A stretch of DNA of 64,000 bases, taken from positions 7,172,716-7,236,715 of the forward strand of contig CP053163.1 in NCBI GenBank assembly GCA_014607495.2, given 5' to 3'. Under the pieces are notes generated by a model that was given only the letters and a program-made list of their open reading frames with translations, did no database searches and was not told where the DNA came from. The translations under genes were made by a program, and so were the position numbers. This DNA comes from Carposina sasakii (lineage: Eukaryota; Arthropoda; Insecta; Lepidoptera; Carposinidae). Position 1 is the stretch's first letter. Each line of letters starts with the position of its first letter. Positions 47,689 to 58,505 of the stretch are shown piece by piece.

Positions 47689-48479
47689 TTTATATTTCTG
47701 TGGCATGCTCGTCTCGGTGTTTTACTCGGGGTTTTTTCTTAAAAGAGATTAGGTTATTTATAATTATGTTGTCTAAGATTGTTAGTGAGTGTTTTAAATG
47801 GAAAATGCACAAATCTCCCCCTCATCCTCGCCCTCCCCTTCGTACCCACCACCATTTTAAAAAAAACTAGAAAAAAGGTTCAAGAGGAAGGTATAATAAC
47901 ATGTATAACTCTAGCGACCAACCCCGTCTTAATTACAAGATATAATGCTGATAGGAGATACAATGCTGATACAAAATTACTCTTCGGCAGACTTGAGTGC
48001 CGCTATTTTATAGTATTAGTGATTAGGATTATAAATATGGATAAAAAATATGTCATAGGAACATAAGTACAAATAGATCAAAAAAGAATAGCATAGGAAG
48101 TTGTCGTCAACCACACAAAACGATTCAGATTGTTATGATATGTAATTCTATGATGACGAATTGACGATGATCTCGGTATTTCCAGTCAGTATGAAATACT
48201 ACTGTGGGCTGATTTTTCGAATATTCAGATAGCCTTCCCAAAGGATTAAGTTGATGCGGACTCTATCTTGCTTGATTTAAAGAAAGACAGTAATAAACTT
48301 TATCCTTAAGATAACCGGCCATCGTATCCAATATGATTAATCTATAATAAAACTGACGTTGCCGTCATTTCCTATTGAATGTTCTCAATAACAGAGGATA
48401 GGATTTACAAGAGCCTTATCTTTTCACCTAACCACAGCATATCCAATTTGCAGTAAAGTTATACAAATTGCATTTCGAG
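47689..48479. other. Intergenic, no gene seen
   Basis: The 95-codon frame at 47779-48066 has no recognised similarity and no sign of being a gene. Confidence 0.45.
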
Positions 48480-48481
48480 TA

Positions 48482-48854
48482 CAGTCAGCATCAAAAATCG
48501 ATGAACACATTCAGATTTTCAAAATCACTGAACACTATATAACACATAAATCGCTTAACAAGATAGGCGCCAGAATTGAATGAACATCATTAACTGAACA
48601 CTACTCGTCCAAAGTCACTAAACATAATTTGTTCAAAAATTGCTGATCGTAATAACATCCGAAAACGTCATAACATTCAGTTTATCAAAAGTCACTGAAC
48701 AATATAAAATGCTTGTTTTAGTTATCAAGTGCAATAACGGCTATATCCAAAAATAACTTGACATCGTAAATGACAAAAGTTACTGAACATTACTTTGTTT
48801 CTTTAGAGGTTTAACGCGGCTCAACTTTCAGTCATCAACTTTTGATGCTAACAG
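48482..48854. mobile_element. TA-flanked MITE with TIR C(A/T)GTYAGCATCAAAA
   Basis: Left CAGTCAGCATCAAAAATCGA, right (inverse) CTGTTAGCATCAAAAGTTGA, each continuing TGA and flanked by TA (48480-48481 and 48855-48856). The interior repeats the phrase CACTGAACA or close variants at least five times at irregular spacing. No transposase. Confidence 0.6.
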
Positions 48855-48856
48855 TA

Positions 48857-49249
48857 CCTGGAGGGCGTTCGATTACGATCACGAAGAAAAACAAAGAGGA
48901 GAAGCGTTTACCAATACACCTGCAACGGTGTTACAACTGGTGAAAGTGACACATCGATTTGTCCTAGTTTGGATGGCGTCCGGGAAGCGTCCGGGCGGGG
49001 TTTTTAAATAACCGGGCTTAACCCGGACACTTTTTATGTCAGGGGAAATATAATTAACTGATAGAATGGAATATTTTTCAATAAATTACGCCATTTCATA
49101 GTAAAAAATTTACCCACCCCATTCCGCGCACCCTGCTCTATGTATCAGGGACGTAGCTATCACTGCATCGGCTGTATCAATAATACGTGGCCACTGGTCT
49201 AATATGTGTAAATCTAACATTCTCTGATGAGTATAATAAAATACTACAA
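48857..49249. other. Intergenic, no gene seen
   Basis: Short GTCCGGG/CCCGGAC inverted motifs at 48967-49030. No gene. Confidence 0.45.
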
Positions 49250-49251
49250 TA

Positions 49252-49612
49252 CAGGATGATTTTTGGTCGTCAACGTTCCCGAAAACTACGGAATCTCCTC
49301 ATCATCACGATCATTTTTCTCAATGGAAGCATACCTGGGAAGTGTCTAGTTTCCAAAATATTAGGGTCCAAAGTTGAGTAAATAGACTGCGTTTTTCTGC
49401 ACATAGACGCGCGTAGCAGGATTTTTTCACGAAATATAATTAATATCTGTCTATAAAAAAAACTAACATAAACACTAGACACTATAAATTTCGCACGATC
49501 AAGGAATTTTAATTTAAAAAAAAAACCCAGTATTTTTTTTGGCATAAACTTACTTTATTTCATGTATAGAATACGTACCCTTCATTAAAGGTGGCCACAA
49601 AAAAACACCCTG
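49252..49612. mobile_element. Complete CAGGRTG MITE, 361 bp
   Basis: CAGGATGATTTTTGG at the left and CACCCTG at the right (inverse CAGGGTGTTTTTTTG), flanked by TA at 49250-49251 and 49613-49614. It is the reference copy for the truncated one at 7546-7757 and the 48-bp miniature at 12283-12330. Confidence 0.7.
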
Positions 49613-49624
49613 TATAGGTGTACT

Positions 49625-50090
49625 ATTTTTTAAAGAAATAATCGAAGCTTTAATAGTAAAAAATGGTAAATAATTCTTGTTCACTTGGTGAGTGTAATCA
49701 TTTCTATTATACTTTAGCGATCGTTACACATTCTTTGTAGAACCTGCATTTCCAGATATAATTAATAACTTATGTGCAAAAAACCATAAATAATTCACGC
49801 TCGCTTCGCTCGCGCTACGGGTTCCCCAAGTGTACTTCAAGCAAAAAATACAACTTCTCGTTAGTGCCTATCTATATGTTTTTTAAGAATTTATAATCTA
49901 AGCTTTTACAGTAAAAAGTGGTAAAAATTTCACGTTCGCCTCGCCCGCATCACAATTTCCATGATGCATTAGCGATCGTCATAAATTCTCCATAGAGCCT
50001 GTATTTTCAGAAGTAAATGGCAACTTGTGTACAAAAAACCTTAAATAGTTTGCGCTCGCTTCGCTCGCACTTCTATTCCCGTTTGATCTA
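49625..50090 (+). repeat. Degenerate tandem duplication, ~253-bp unit
   Basis: TTAGCGATCGT occurs at about 49714 and 49967. AAAAAACC(A/T)TAAATA followed by CGCTCGCTTCGCTCGC occurs at about 49781 and 50034. AAGCTTT...AGTAAAAA(A/G)TGGTAAA opens each unit. Two diverged units, non-coding. Confidence 0.6.
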
Positions 50091-50607
50091 TTTTTAAGAA
50101 TTATTGTCGGTATCGCCTATAAATTAGTGCGGTAAATATACTCGTACATAGACACCCTGTGCCTAGGCATGTATGTTTTTATTTTACTCTATTCTTTGTC
50201 GAGAGGGTCCGGGGAAATATCTTTATTAACTGTATATTTATTTTTATTAATAAATGTATATATTTTTATTAATTTCGACCAAATGTACAGGGTTTTCGAA
50301 GTTTTTGTCCTGGGTCCATAATTTTAATAATGGCAGCCCTACACATCCCGTAAGCAAGACTAGAGCTAAATCCAAAGTACTTCTATTAGTGAAAATACAT
50401 TCAGTCCTGTCCCCATAACTAGCTTCTATTCTTACGTTACTAAAGTACCTGCATACACTTATTTAGTGTACCTAGTTATTTTAGAGCTCTGTGAATTTGA
50501 TGTTTAATAAATGTGAATGTGCCGCCTTCCCCGATCTCATGCTACTCGTACTAGTGCTGCCAAATCACTGGTTTACCAGTTACTCTCCTTTTCTACCCAT
50601 CTACCAA
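50091..50607. other. Intergenic, no gene seen
   Basis: No coding signal. The last bases (50608-50613, TCTTAC) are the 5' tip of the Helitron-like repeat that continues at 58998, split by the retroelement. Confidence 0.5.
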
Positions 50608-50608
50608 T

Positions 50609-50613
50609 CTTAC
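50609..50613 (+). repeat. Retroelement target-site duplication, 3' side
   Basis: CTTAC, repeated exactly at 58998-59002. Five bp is usual for BEL/Pao and other LTR elements. Confidence 0.9.
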
Positions 50614-50817
50614 TGTACGGTGAGGTCCGTACATACGAAATGATAGGCCGTAGTTAAGATATAAAATAGAGAAACTTTATTAATTCCAAACTATGGCTAA
50701 AATGGTATGATAATGAGTACACGCGGGTTGATTGGTGTCCGAACGTGAACTGGTTATAAAAGGCACAATAGGGTAAAAATGCTGACCGCGTGATAATGTA
50801 CGCTGTTGCACCGTACA
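50614..50817 (-). repeat. 3' LTR (204 bp)
   Basis: Ends TGTACGGTG/CACCGTACA, a 9-bp inverted repeat. I find no difference from the 5' LTR at 58794-58997. A minus-strand AATAAA lies at 50676-50681, a plausible polyadenylation signal. Confidence 0.95.
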
Positions 50818-50835
50818 TGCTCCCACGGGAGAAAA
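50818..50835 (-). promoter_or_regulatory. Polypurine tract, short
   Basis: On the minus strand GTGGGAGCA lies directly before the 3' LTR, as expected for the plus-strand primer. It is short and imperfect. Confidence 0.5.
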
Positions 50836-50969
50836 GATGATGAAGATGGTAATGTGAGTGAAAGTGATATAAGGTGATCGACAATATTTTCTTATATTAG
50901 GATGATCATACAAAGTAGTTAATGTAATAAACATCAACGTGAGGTTGACTTATAAAAATAGTTATATTA

Positions 50970-53900
50970 CTAAAATCTAACTCGTTCAACGATAGGCGAG
51001 TTAGCAATGTTGACGCGCTCACACACAGTAGGGGCAAGTCTGTGAACCCCTTTATTGGAACACTGAACACTTTGGTCTGCCACTTCACTTGTACACGGAT
51101 CACTTTGCTCTGCTTTTACACTCACGCACTGGTCATTGCTACGATAAGTGACGGGCGCGTTCTCCAGCGCTCGCCGCAGCTGCATGCTGGAGCGGCGCGC
51201 GCGCATTCGGCGCACGCAGCACACTACTGCAGTCGCTCCCGCCGCACACAACACCAAATAAAAGGCGACGTAATGATGAATGTCGTGGTAAGATATCTGG
51301 TCTACTGGAGCGGTTTCGCTCTTCATCTGGTCTATTTGGTTTTTTAGATGCTTCAAATCGACCGTGTTGTCTACGGCCGTTGAATCGACCCTGCTCACAG
51401 GAATTGTCAAATTGATGACATTATTAATCGGTGGAATGTCTAACTGCACTATGTCCGCTTGCAGTCTTACTTCATTCGATGACTGTTTATGTGAGAGAAC
51501 AGTCATATCTTCCGTTTTAATAATACAGTCGTCGCCTAATGAGACGATGCCGACCTTGCTAAGTCGATCTGCGGTAACTCGATGCCCACATATAATTCTT
51601 ATCGGACACTCGCCGCAACAAAAATACAGAAATGTATTCAATTTGCTTAGTTGCATCCACGTGTCTCTGCACGGAACTAATTCTGTCTTACAGCGTTGCG
51701 TTTTTTGATCTTTAAAGCATAAACTCTCATCAGATCTCATGATATAAATTGGTTTTTGCAAATGACACAATTGAGTGTGGGTCTCAAATTGTATACATAA
51801 TTGAATGTCATTCTCTGATAATGGTACATACGAATCTTTTTGTAGGTTCAATGCAATGTAACTTGATATGGGAACTAGGGTAACCATATCGTTATTGATA
51901 TTTTGTGGAAGTGGTATTATTTTAAAAATTTCGTAGTTATCTCTGCTTACAAGAGGAATTTTTATCTCAAAAATAAGATACTCTGTGGTCATTCTGGCTC
52001 TTACTTTTAACAGATTATATATTTTTGGTAGTTCTATCTGTATGTTATCTATAGGTAAACACAGATCTTTTGTAAGTTGACTTGATATGGTGCTTAATTC
52101 TTTTAACAGCTGCTCGGGTGTCAAAAGATGAATGTTAAACTTTCCATAGTAAATATTTGTTACAGAATCTAATAAGGTACTTTGTATATTTTTCAAACTC
52201 ATCAAAATGCTGTTAGCGGTGATAGAAGTTAGAGCGAATTCATTGGTAGTTTCAACTCTGGCAATTTCGGTTTTCAGTGCATTAGCTATGTTTTCTATAT
52301 TATTGAGATGATGTGTGAATATTTTGTGCTGCTTGTTCATCGATTCTTCTACTCGTTTTAGTAAATTATATTCCGACTCTACTACGGAAGTTTGGTTTTT
52401 CCATAATAAAGCAAGATGTTTTTGGTTGCTTCTAATTAAGTTGATATCCTTTTCATATTTTTCGGCGAATTGGTCGTCGAGTACACCGAATAAACTATGT
52501 GCAATATTACCTACGCCATTGATAAGCCCACGACGACGTAATCGTAATTGTCCGCCGGGAATCTGCCGACCTAGCAAAACCTTATTGTAGTGCTCTAGTT
52601 CTGTTAATCCGTGGCGTAATTGTAATAATATTAAATCGCAGTGCGTTTTGATATCAGATTTTATACATATGTCTTCCAGATGACTTATGTAGTTACTATA
52701 CAGATTATTTCCTTGCCAGTACGGACTCATGTCAAAATACACTATAAGATTCCATGTGTCTCGAACAAGGTGCATGTTTGATATCTTATCGAAATACATG
52801 CCTTGGTTTATATTCATACTTGATATATTATATGTACAATGAATTGGTGGTACGATAAACATAAATAGCATAAGCGCCACTGTTATAAGATAACACAAAC
52901 CTTTACCATTTCGTTTTGTTGTGGTCGATTTAGTGATTTTGTCGACGCTGCTGTTTAATGATTGTTGGTTGTTTTGTTGGGTAGCAGGTATAATGTTAAA
53001 TTGGTTTGTTTGGTTGTTGGTAGGAAGTATTGATATTTTTAGGACCGGTCTTTTGATGATTCCACCTTTGGTTTTCAAGGTAACCACCCGGACATAACCG
53101 TCTTTTCCTGGATGAAGCTCCATAACTCGTCCAAGAGCCCACTTTCCTGGCGGTAAGTTGGCGTCATGTATAATTACTACGTCATTAATTTCAACATTTT
53201 TCTGAGTATTCTGCCACTTGGTTCGTGCAGTCAACTGAGTTAGGTATTCACTTTTCCATCTCTTCCAGATATCTTGGTATATTTTTTGAGTGAGTTGCCA
53301 TCTGGTTCGTTCGTCCTTTTCGGTTTCAATAATGGTCAATAGTGGTCCGCTTGACAAGAAGTGTGACGGGGTGAGATAATCTACATCGTTAGGGTCTTCG
53401 CTGATTGCACATAGTGGTCGGGAATTAAGGCAGCTTTCTAATTGCGCTAACAACGTAGAAAACTCTTCGTAGGTTAACTTCTGCTCTCCTATAACTCTTC
53501 GCAAATGGTACTTCAGGCTTTTTACAGCCGCCTCCCAAAGACCTCCAGCACTAGGCCATGAAGGTGCGTTGAAGTGCCATTGTATTTCCATATTGGTCAG
53601 TTCTGTGTAAAATTCAACATCCATCGTTGACTTTATGTCAAAGATTTCTTCTTGCAGCTTTCTGTTAGCTTTTACAAAATTGGTCCCGTTGTCACTATAG
53701 ACATGGCGAGGAGCTCCCCGTCGGGCGGCAAGCCTACGAAGAGCTGCCAGGAACGATGACGCCGTCAAGTCGGATACTAATTCAAGGTGTACAGCCTTTG
53801 TTGCCATGCACACAAAGACCGCCACATAGCCCTTGGTGCACTTGACACCGCGACCTTTGGCTGATTTGACTTCTATAAACCCTGTAAAGTCAACCCCCGT

Positions 53901-56900
53901 ATGGTAAAAGGATCGGGTTGCATTAGTCCTCGATTCTGGTAGATCTCCCATTATTTGGTTTTGTGTGGTAGGATTTATTCTCCTACATCTGGTACAATTT
54001 CGTAGATTACTTTTGACAATGCTGTTACCTCCTATTATCCAAAACTGCTGCCTGAGCCAAGCTAGAGTCAGACGAGCACCCCCATGGAAGGTCATTTGAT
54101 GACCTTGGTCAATAAGCATATTTGTTAGAGGGTGCTTATGAGGTAAGATTATTGGATGTTTCATATTTTCGTGAATATGCGCGTTATTAATACGTCCGCC
54201 CACTCTCAATAATCCTTCTTTATCAATAAATGGTTTCAAGTTCAGTAATTTGCTTTTGGTGTGAACTTGGCTAAAAGTTTTTATGTGGGAGATATCATCT
54301 TCAAATTCAGTTTTTTGAACATATTTAAACAAAATGGTTTTAGCTTTTCTTAGCTCTGGTAGGGTTAAATAAGATGGTTTGTTTTGACGTTGCAACTTTA
54401 CCCGTAACATCCAGGCAAGGACGCGCGTAATACGAGTAAATTTGCTGTATCTTTGAAATAAATAATATATTACATCACTTTCGTGTTGCTTTATTATAAC
54501 GTTAATATGTAAACAAGTTTTAAGTTCTTGATCTGTAATAAATTGAAATGAATCCTGTTTCCTTTCATGGTTAAACGTGGAAAGCCAGCTAGGTCCATTC
54601 CACCATAATGAATGTTTCGTAAGCTGTTCTATTGTGATGCCCCTGCTAGCACAGTCGGCAGGGTTGTCACTTGATTTTACATAGTTCCAATTATTTGGTG
54701 GTATTATATCTGTGATTATTGACACTCGGTTAGCAACGAATGCCTTCCATCTGTTTGGATCTCCATGGAGCCAACCAAGAACAGCTGTAGAGTCTGACCA
54801 ACCGAAGATTTTGGTATCATAGGCGGACAGACATTCCTTTACTATTTTCATTAGTTTTGATAGTAACTGAGCAGCGCATAATTCTAATCTAGGTAATGAT
54901 ACATTTTTCTTAACTGGAACTAGTCGGGATTTGGCAGCCACAATGATTACTGATGCTTGTTCTGACTGATTATTCCTATTGACCTTACAGTATATTACAC
55001 TAGCATATGCCTTAGTAGACGCATCACAAAATCCATGTAATTCTATGTGGTCGTTTTCATGGATTTGTAGCCATCTTGGTACTTGAATGGCATTTATATT
55101 CTCAAGGTCTTTTCTGGTCTGTTGCCAATTAGCGCTCATATTATTTGGTAAATGATCATCCCACTCGAGAGCTTGAAGCCAGCTCTCTTGGAATAAAAGT
55201 TTTAGACTTGTCGTCACTGGTGATAGCCATCCCAAGGGATCGAAGATCTTGGAGATGTCAGATAGGAGTGATCGCTTAGTTGGTTTACATTGCGTGCTAT
55301 TTATTTTTAGCTGAAAACTAAATTGGTCGTAATGTGGTTCCCAGCGTAATCCAAGTGTTTTGGTAGATTCTTGGTGTTTGAAATCAAATGCTTGGCTTTT
55401 TAATTTCATTGGTTGAACGTCATCCAATAGCTCTGATTCATTCGATGACCACTTTCGTAAATTAAAACCTCCTAATTTTAGTAAGGTGATTAGTGTGGAT
55501 TTTAGCTGTTTAGCTGATTTGATATCATGATGACCATGTAGCAGATCGTCCATGTAGAAGCTATTTTCTAAAACTTTTGCTGCTTCAGGAAATTTTAGAG
55601 CTTCATCCTTGGCTAACTGTTTGAGAGTCATCATTGCTAAAAATGGTGCGGCTTTGGTGCCGTATGTTACCGTTGACAATTGATATGAACTTAATGGTTG
55701 AATCGGAGAATCTCTCCAAATAATCTTCTGGTATGGCTGATCATCATCATGGACAAGAATTTGTCTGAACATTTTCTCAATGTCAGCCGTGAAAGCTATC
55801 TTGTATTGCCTCCACTTAATGATAAGTGATAATAAATCTTGTTGCAGATTTGGTCCGCGGTACATAAGATCGTTCAAACTATTTCCTGTAGACGTTTTTG
55901 CTGACGCGTTGAATACTACTCGTATCGGTGAAGTAGATGAGTCGTCACGTAACACACAATGGTGAGGTAAATAACATTCAGGTGTCTGGTTACCTGAGCA
56001 CTCACGCATGTGACCTAGATTGTAATATTCGCTAATAAATTCATGATAACGTTTTGAAATGGTAAGATTTTTGGTAAATTTTCGTTCTAGCTGTTGAAAT
56101 TGAGCTACTGCTTTTGGTTTCGAGGTTCCCATTTTTTCATTGATATCTGGTTTTAGTGGTAACCTAACAACATAACGTCCATCTGGTTGACGTATCGTCT
56201 CTGACTGGTATTGCAAGATGCATTGTTGATCTTCGATTGACAAAGCATTTGATGTGTTATCTGCGATGTCCTCAATTTCCCAAAATCTTTGAATGTCCTT
56301 TAAATTAACCATAAGGACGCTTCTACCATACGGATTAATGTTTGCACACTTTCCGCTTATCATCCAACCCAGTTGCGTCTGTTGTGCAATATGGTGAGAT
56401 GATGTTTGACGGATCAGGCCCGGAAGAATAATTAAAGTATAAACTTCTACGCTTAATATAAGATCGATTGGTTGGCTTTTATAAAATTCCGGGTCTGCTA
56501 ATTTGATATTTTTCTGGTACGGCCATGACGGTTTTTCAAATGTTTGTCGTGGTAAATTAGCATCATGGATCATGTTTTTCATAACAAATGCTGTAGTGGT
56601 GAAAGTGAAATTGTTGTATATTGAAGATGCAGTGATCTTTATATTGCCTTTGCTGTGGTTTGCTTTCGATCCGTCACCAAAGACTAACCACTCGCACCGT
56701 TGCCTTGGTAGGCATAATCTTTGCGCGGCGTTCTCTGTAATCAGAGATGATTGTGCGCACGGGTCGACGAGAGCTCGCATAGTATGGTAGGATCCATCTG
56801 CTGCTTGAATGTTAATTTTCGCAGTTGCTAAAAGGGATTCAGTTGTATTTTGAAGTGGTGATTGTGAAACGCATGCCAAAGATTTATTATGATTTTTCTC

Positions 56901-58505
56901 TTTTTCCGGCATATCAATGGTCATATTTTTGGTAGTTATATAAGCGTCATGTAGCAGCGTGTTATGTTTGTCGCCACAGTGTCGGCATGTTTTGTCAGAT
57001 AAGCATTCTTTTCCATTATGGTTATAAAGACAATTGACACATAAATCCATTTTCGTAACTGTTTTCCGTTTCGCATCGGGTTTCGATTCTAAGAATACCT
57101 TACATTGGTATAAGGCGTGATGATTACTGCATAGTGGGCATTTACGTGGTAAAATTGATGCACCTTTGGCAGTAGAATGATTTATAAATAATTTATTTTG
57201 TATAGTTTTATAAGAATTTTTAGGATTAGCTACCGAAGAGTTCCATGGCTGTCTCCTGTAATTATCTTGTGGTAATGATTTCGATGAATCTTGTTTGCGA
57301 CGCGATGATTCAAGTGAAGTAAATTTGCTTTCTAAGAAATTTAGAAAGTCGCTAAGGATTGGTAGGTCCCTAGGATTCTGCAGGGACTCTATGTAGTCAT
57401 GATGTGTTTCAGTATCTAGCTTCTGCGTAAGCAAATGAACGACAAGTGGGTCCCATGTTGATATATCTGTACCCAAACTTTTGATTGCATTTAAACATTC
57501 GTTGACGGTGTCATGAAGTTTTTTGATCTGCGCGGCTGATTGCTGCTGTATGGTCGGTAGTGATAACATAATATTAACATGCGAGCTGAATATTAATTTG
57601 GTATTATTATATCGATGGTTAAGTATATCCCAGCTGATTTGGTAGTTGTCAGTCGAAATCCTTAAATGTTGTACTAACTTTTCTGCTTCTCCCCTCAATT
57701 TGCTTTTTAAATATTGCATTTTTTGAGCACTCGACAAACATTTATTGGTATGGATAGATTCTGTGTACAAATCTTTAAATGATAACCACTGGTGATAATT
57801 TCCGCTGAAGATTGGGATGTCAATTTTTGGTGTAGATTGCACCTGGTGAGAAATTGCACACATCTTGCTATTTATATCTCTTTTGATATTTAGAAACTGT
57901 TTTTCATATTCAGTAAAAGCCAAATCATATTCCTCATTTTCCTCAAATTGTTCGCAATCGATCTCCCAATGCAAGGAGTCGATAGCAGACCACCGTGATT
58001 GCACTGATTTTATTACATCTTCATATTCCCATTTTTCGGAAATACCTTCAAGATCAACATTGTTAATAGTACGAGAGAATGCTTTAAAATTACTTTTTTG
58101 TTTACGCAACATCTCCTCCAACTTGCTAGCGTTGCCCTGGGGAGTGTATGTTGCCAATGGTTGCCTGTTACTGATACTAGCTGCTGGCTGCGATTCGTCT
58201 ACTACGGGTTTGGTGAAAGTAGTAGAAGGTAATGGAAGCGATAATTGTATGTAACTCTTACAGTTGTTGTAATATTCTAAAGTCTTTTGGTATAGGTTAT
58301 CTTTAAAATATGGTATCTCTGGGTCCTGGTAGTTACGCAAAGCAATATCGTTGCTTTCAAACTCGTTCCAGTATGTTTGCAAAGTCTCCAATTGCCTATT
58401 AATGAAATGAACGGTTCTACGGTCACGCCCCGTTTTTTTAAAGGAAGACAGGAGTTGCTCGATTGCAGATTTTAACTGCTCTTGGTTTGCTAAAAGATCT
58501 TCCAT
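50970..58505 (-). CDS. Gag-Pol-Env polyprotein of the BEL/Pao element, 2511 aa
   Basis: One open frame without stop. Gag: DUF1759-like region from about residue 226 to 370, then cysteine/histidine clusters around 455-520 (CRHCGDKH from C507). Protease: LVDPCAQSS with D581, where DSG or DTG would be usual. RT: catalytic YMDD at 984-987. RNase H: GFCDAST with D1161. Integrase: HHCC zinc site ending C1504/C1507, core acids D1539, D1605 and E1658. A DUF5641-like tail ends near 1828. Envelope-like part: hydrophobic signal-like segment 1870-1890, cleavage motif RLRRR ending R1992, then GLINGVGNIAHSLFG as a candidate fusion peptide, coiled-coil-prone stretch about 2030-2110, many cysteines at 2270-2350, membrane segment about 2412-2433 and a basic, ~78-residue tail. 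The envelope layout matches the errantivirus/baculovirus F type. How Env is separated from Pol is not known. Confidence 0.93.
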   Translation of the reverse strand: MEDLLANQEQLKSAIEQLLSSFKKTGRDRRTVHFINRQLETLQTYWNEFESNDIALRNYQDPEIPYFKDNLYQKTLEYYNNCKSYIQLSLPLPSTTFTKPVVDESQPAASISNRQPLATYTPQGNASKLEEMLRKQKSNFKAFSRTINNVDLEGISEKWEYEDVIKSVQSRWSAIDSLHWEIDCEQFEENEEYDLAFTEYEKQFLNIKRDINSKMCAISHQVQSTPKIDIPIFSGNYHQWLSFKDLYTESIHTNKCLSSAQKMQYLKSKLRGEAEKLVQHLRISTDNYQISWDILNHRYNNTKLIFSSHVNIMLSLPTIQQQSAAQIKKLHDTVNECLNAIKSLGTDISTWDPLVVHLLTQKLDTETHHDYIESLQNPRDLPILSDFLNFLESKFTSLESSRRKQDSSKSLPQDNYRRQPWNSSVANPKNSYKTIQNKLFINHSTAKGASILPRKCPLCSNHHALYQCKVFLESKPDAKRKTVTKMDLCVNCLYNHNGKECLSDKTCRHCGDKHNTLLHDAYITTKNMTIDMPEKEKNHNKSLACVSQSPLQNTTESLLATAKINIQAADGSYHTMRALVDPCAQSSLITENAAQRLCLPRQRCEWLVFGDGSKANHSKGNIKITASSIYNNFTFTTTAFVMKNMIHDANLPRQTFEKPSWPYQKNIKLADPEFYKSQPIDLILSVEVYTLIILPGLIRQTSSHHIAQQTQLGWMISGKCANINPYGRSVLMVNLKDIQRFWEIEDIADNTSNALSIEDQQCILQYQSETIRQPDGRYVVRLPLKPDINEKMGTSKPKAVAQFQQLERKFTKNLTISKRYHEFISEYYNLGHMRECSGNQTPECYLPHHCVLRDDSSTSPIRVVFNASAKTSTGNSLNDLMYRGPNLQQDLLSLIIKWRQYKIAFTADIEKMFRQILVHDDDQPYQKIIWRDSPIQPLSSYQLSTVTYGTKAAPFLAMMTLKQLAKDEALKFPEAAKVLENSFYMDDLLHGHHDIKSAKQLKSTLITLLKLGGFNLRKWSSNESELLDDVQPMKLKSQAFDFKHQESTKTLGLRWEPHYDQFSFQLKINSTQCKPTKRSLLSDISKIFDPLGWLSPVTTSLKLLFQESWLQALEWDDHLPNNMSANWQQTRKDLENINAIQVPRWLQIHENDHIELHGFCDASTKAYASVIYCKVNRNNQSEQASVIIVAAKSRLVPVKKNVSLPRLELCAAQLLSKLMKIVKECLSAYDTKIFGWSDSTAVLGWLHGDPNRWKAFVANRVSIITDIIPPNNWNYVKSSDNPADCASRGITIEQLTKHSLWWNGPSWLSTFNHERKQDSFQFITDQELKTCLHINVIIKQHESDVIYYLFQRYSKFTRITRVLAWMLRVKLQRQNKPSYLTLPELRKAKTILFKYVQKTEFEDDISHIKTFSQVHTKSKLLNLKPFIDKEGLLRVGGRINNAHIHENMKHPIILPHKHPLTNMLIDQGHQMTFHGGARLTLAWLRQQFWIIGGNSIVKSNLRNCTRCRRINPTTQNQIMGDLPESRTNATRSFYHTGVDFTGFIEVKSAKGRGVKCTKGYVAVFVCMATKAVHLELVSDLTASSFLAALRRLAARRGAPRHVYSDNGTNFVKANRKLQEEIFDIKSTMDVEFYTELTNMEIQWHFNAPSWPSAGGLWEAAVKSLKYHLRRVIGEQKLTYEEFSTLLAQLESCLNSRPLCAISEDPNDVDYLTPSHFLSSGPLLTIIETEKDERTRWQLTQKIYQDIWKRWKSEYLTQLTARTKWQNTQKNVEINDVVIIHDANLPPGKWALGRVMELHPGKDGYVRVVTLKTKGGIIKRPVLKISILPTNNQTNQFNIIPATQQNNQQSLNSSVDKITKSTTTKRNGKGLCYLITVALMLFMFIVPPIHCTYNISSMNINQGMYFDKISNMHLVRDTWNLIVYFDMSPYWQGNNLYSNYISHLEDICIKSDIKTHCDLILLQLRHGLTELEHYNKVLLGRQIPGGQLRLRRRGLINGVGNIAHSLFGVLDDQFAEKYEKDINLIRSNQKHLALLWKNQTSVVESEYNLLKRVEESMNKQHKIFTHHLNNIENIANALKTEIARVETTNEFALTSITANSILMSLKNIQSTLLDSVTNIYYGKFNIHLLTPEQLLKELSTISSQLTKDLCLPIDNIQIELPKIYNLLKVRARMTTEYLIFEIKIPLVSRDNYEIFKIIPLPQNINNDMVTLVPISSYIALNLQKDSYVPLSENDIQLCIQFETHTQLCHLQKPIYIMRSDESLCFKDQKTQRCKTELVPCRDTWMQLSKLNTFLYFCCGECPIRIICGHRVTADRLSKVGIVSLGDDCIIKTEDMTVLSHKQSSNEVRLQADIVQLDIPPINNVINLTIPVSRVDSTAVDNTVDLKHLKNQIDQMKSETAPVDQISYHDIHHYVAFYLVLCAAGATAVVCCVRRMRARRSSMQLRRALENAPVTYRSNDQCVSVKAEQSDPCTSEVADQSVQCSNKGVHRLAPTVCERVNIANSPIVERVRF
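52869..52890 (-). promoter_or_regulatory. Candidate splice acceptor upstream of the Env module
   Basis: On the minus strand TTATCTTATAACAG ends at 52880 and is followed nine bases later by an in-frame ATG at 52871 (residue M1879) inside the signal-like segment. With the donor-like sites at 58509-58541 it could yield a spliced Env message, as in gypsy-type elements. Sequence-only inference. Confidence 0.3.

Noticed and set aside
51042..58254. Several plus-strand open frames of 60-130 codons over the retroelement
   Set aside because: Antisense shadows of the 2511-codon minus-strand polyprotein, with no domain of their own.
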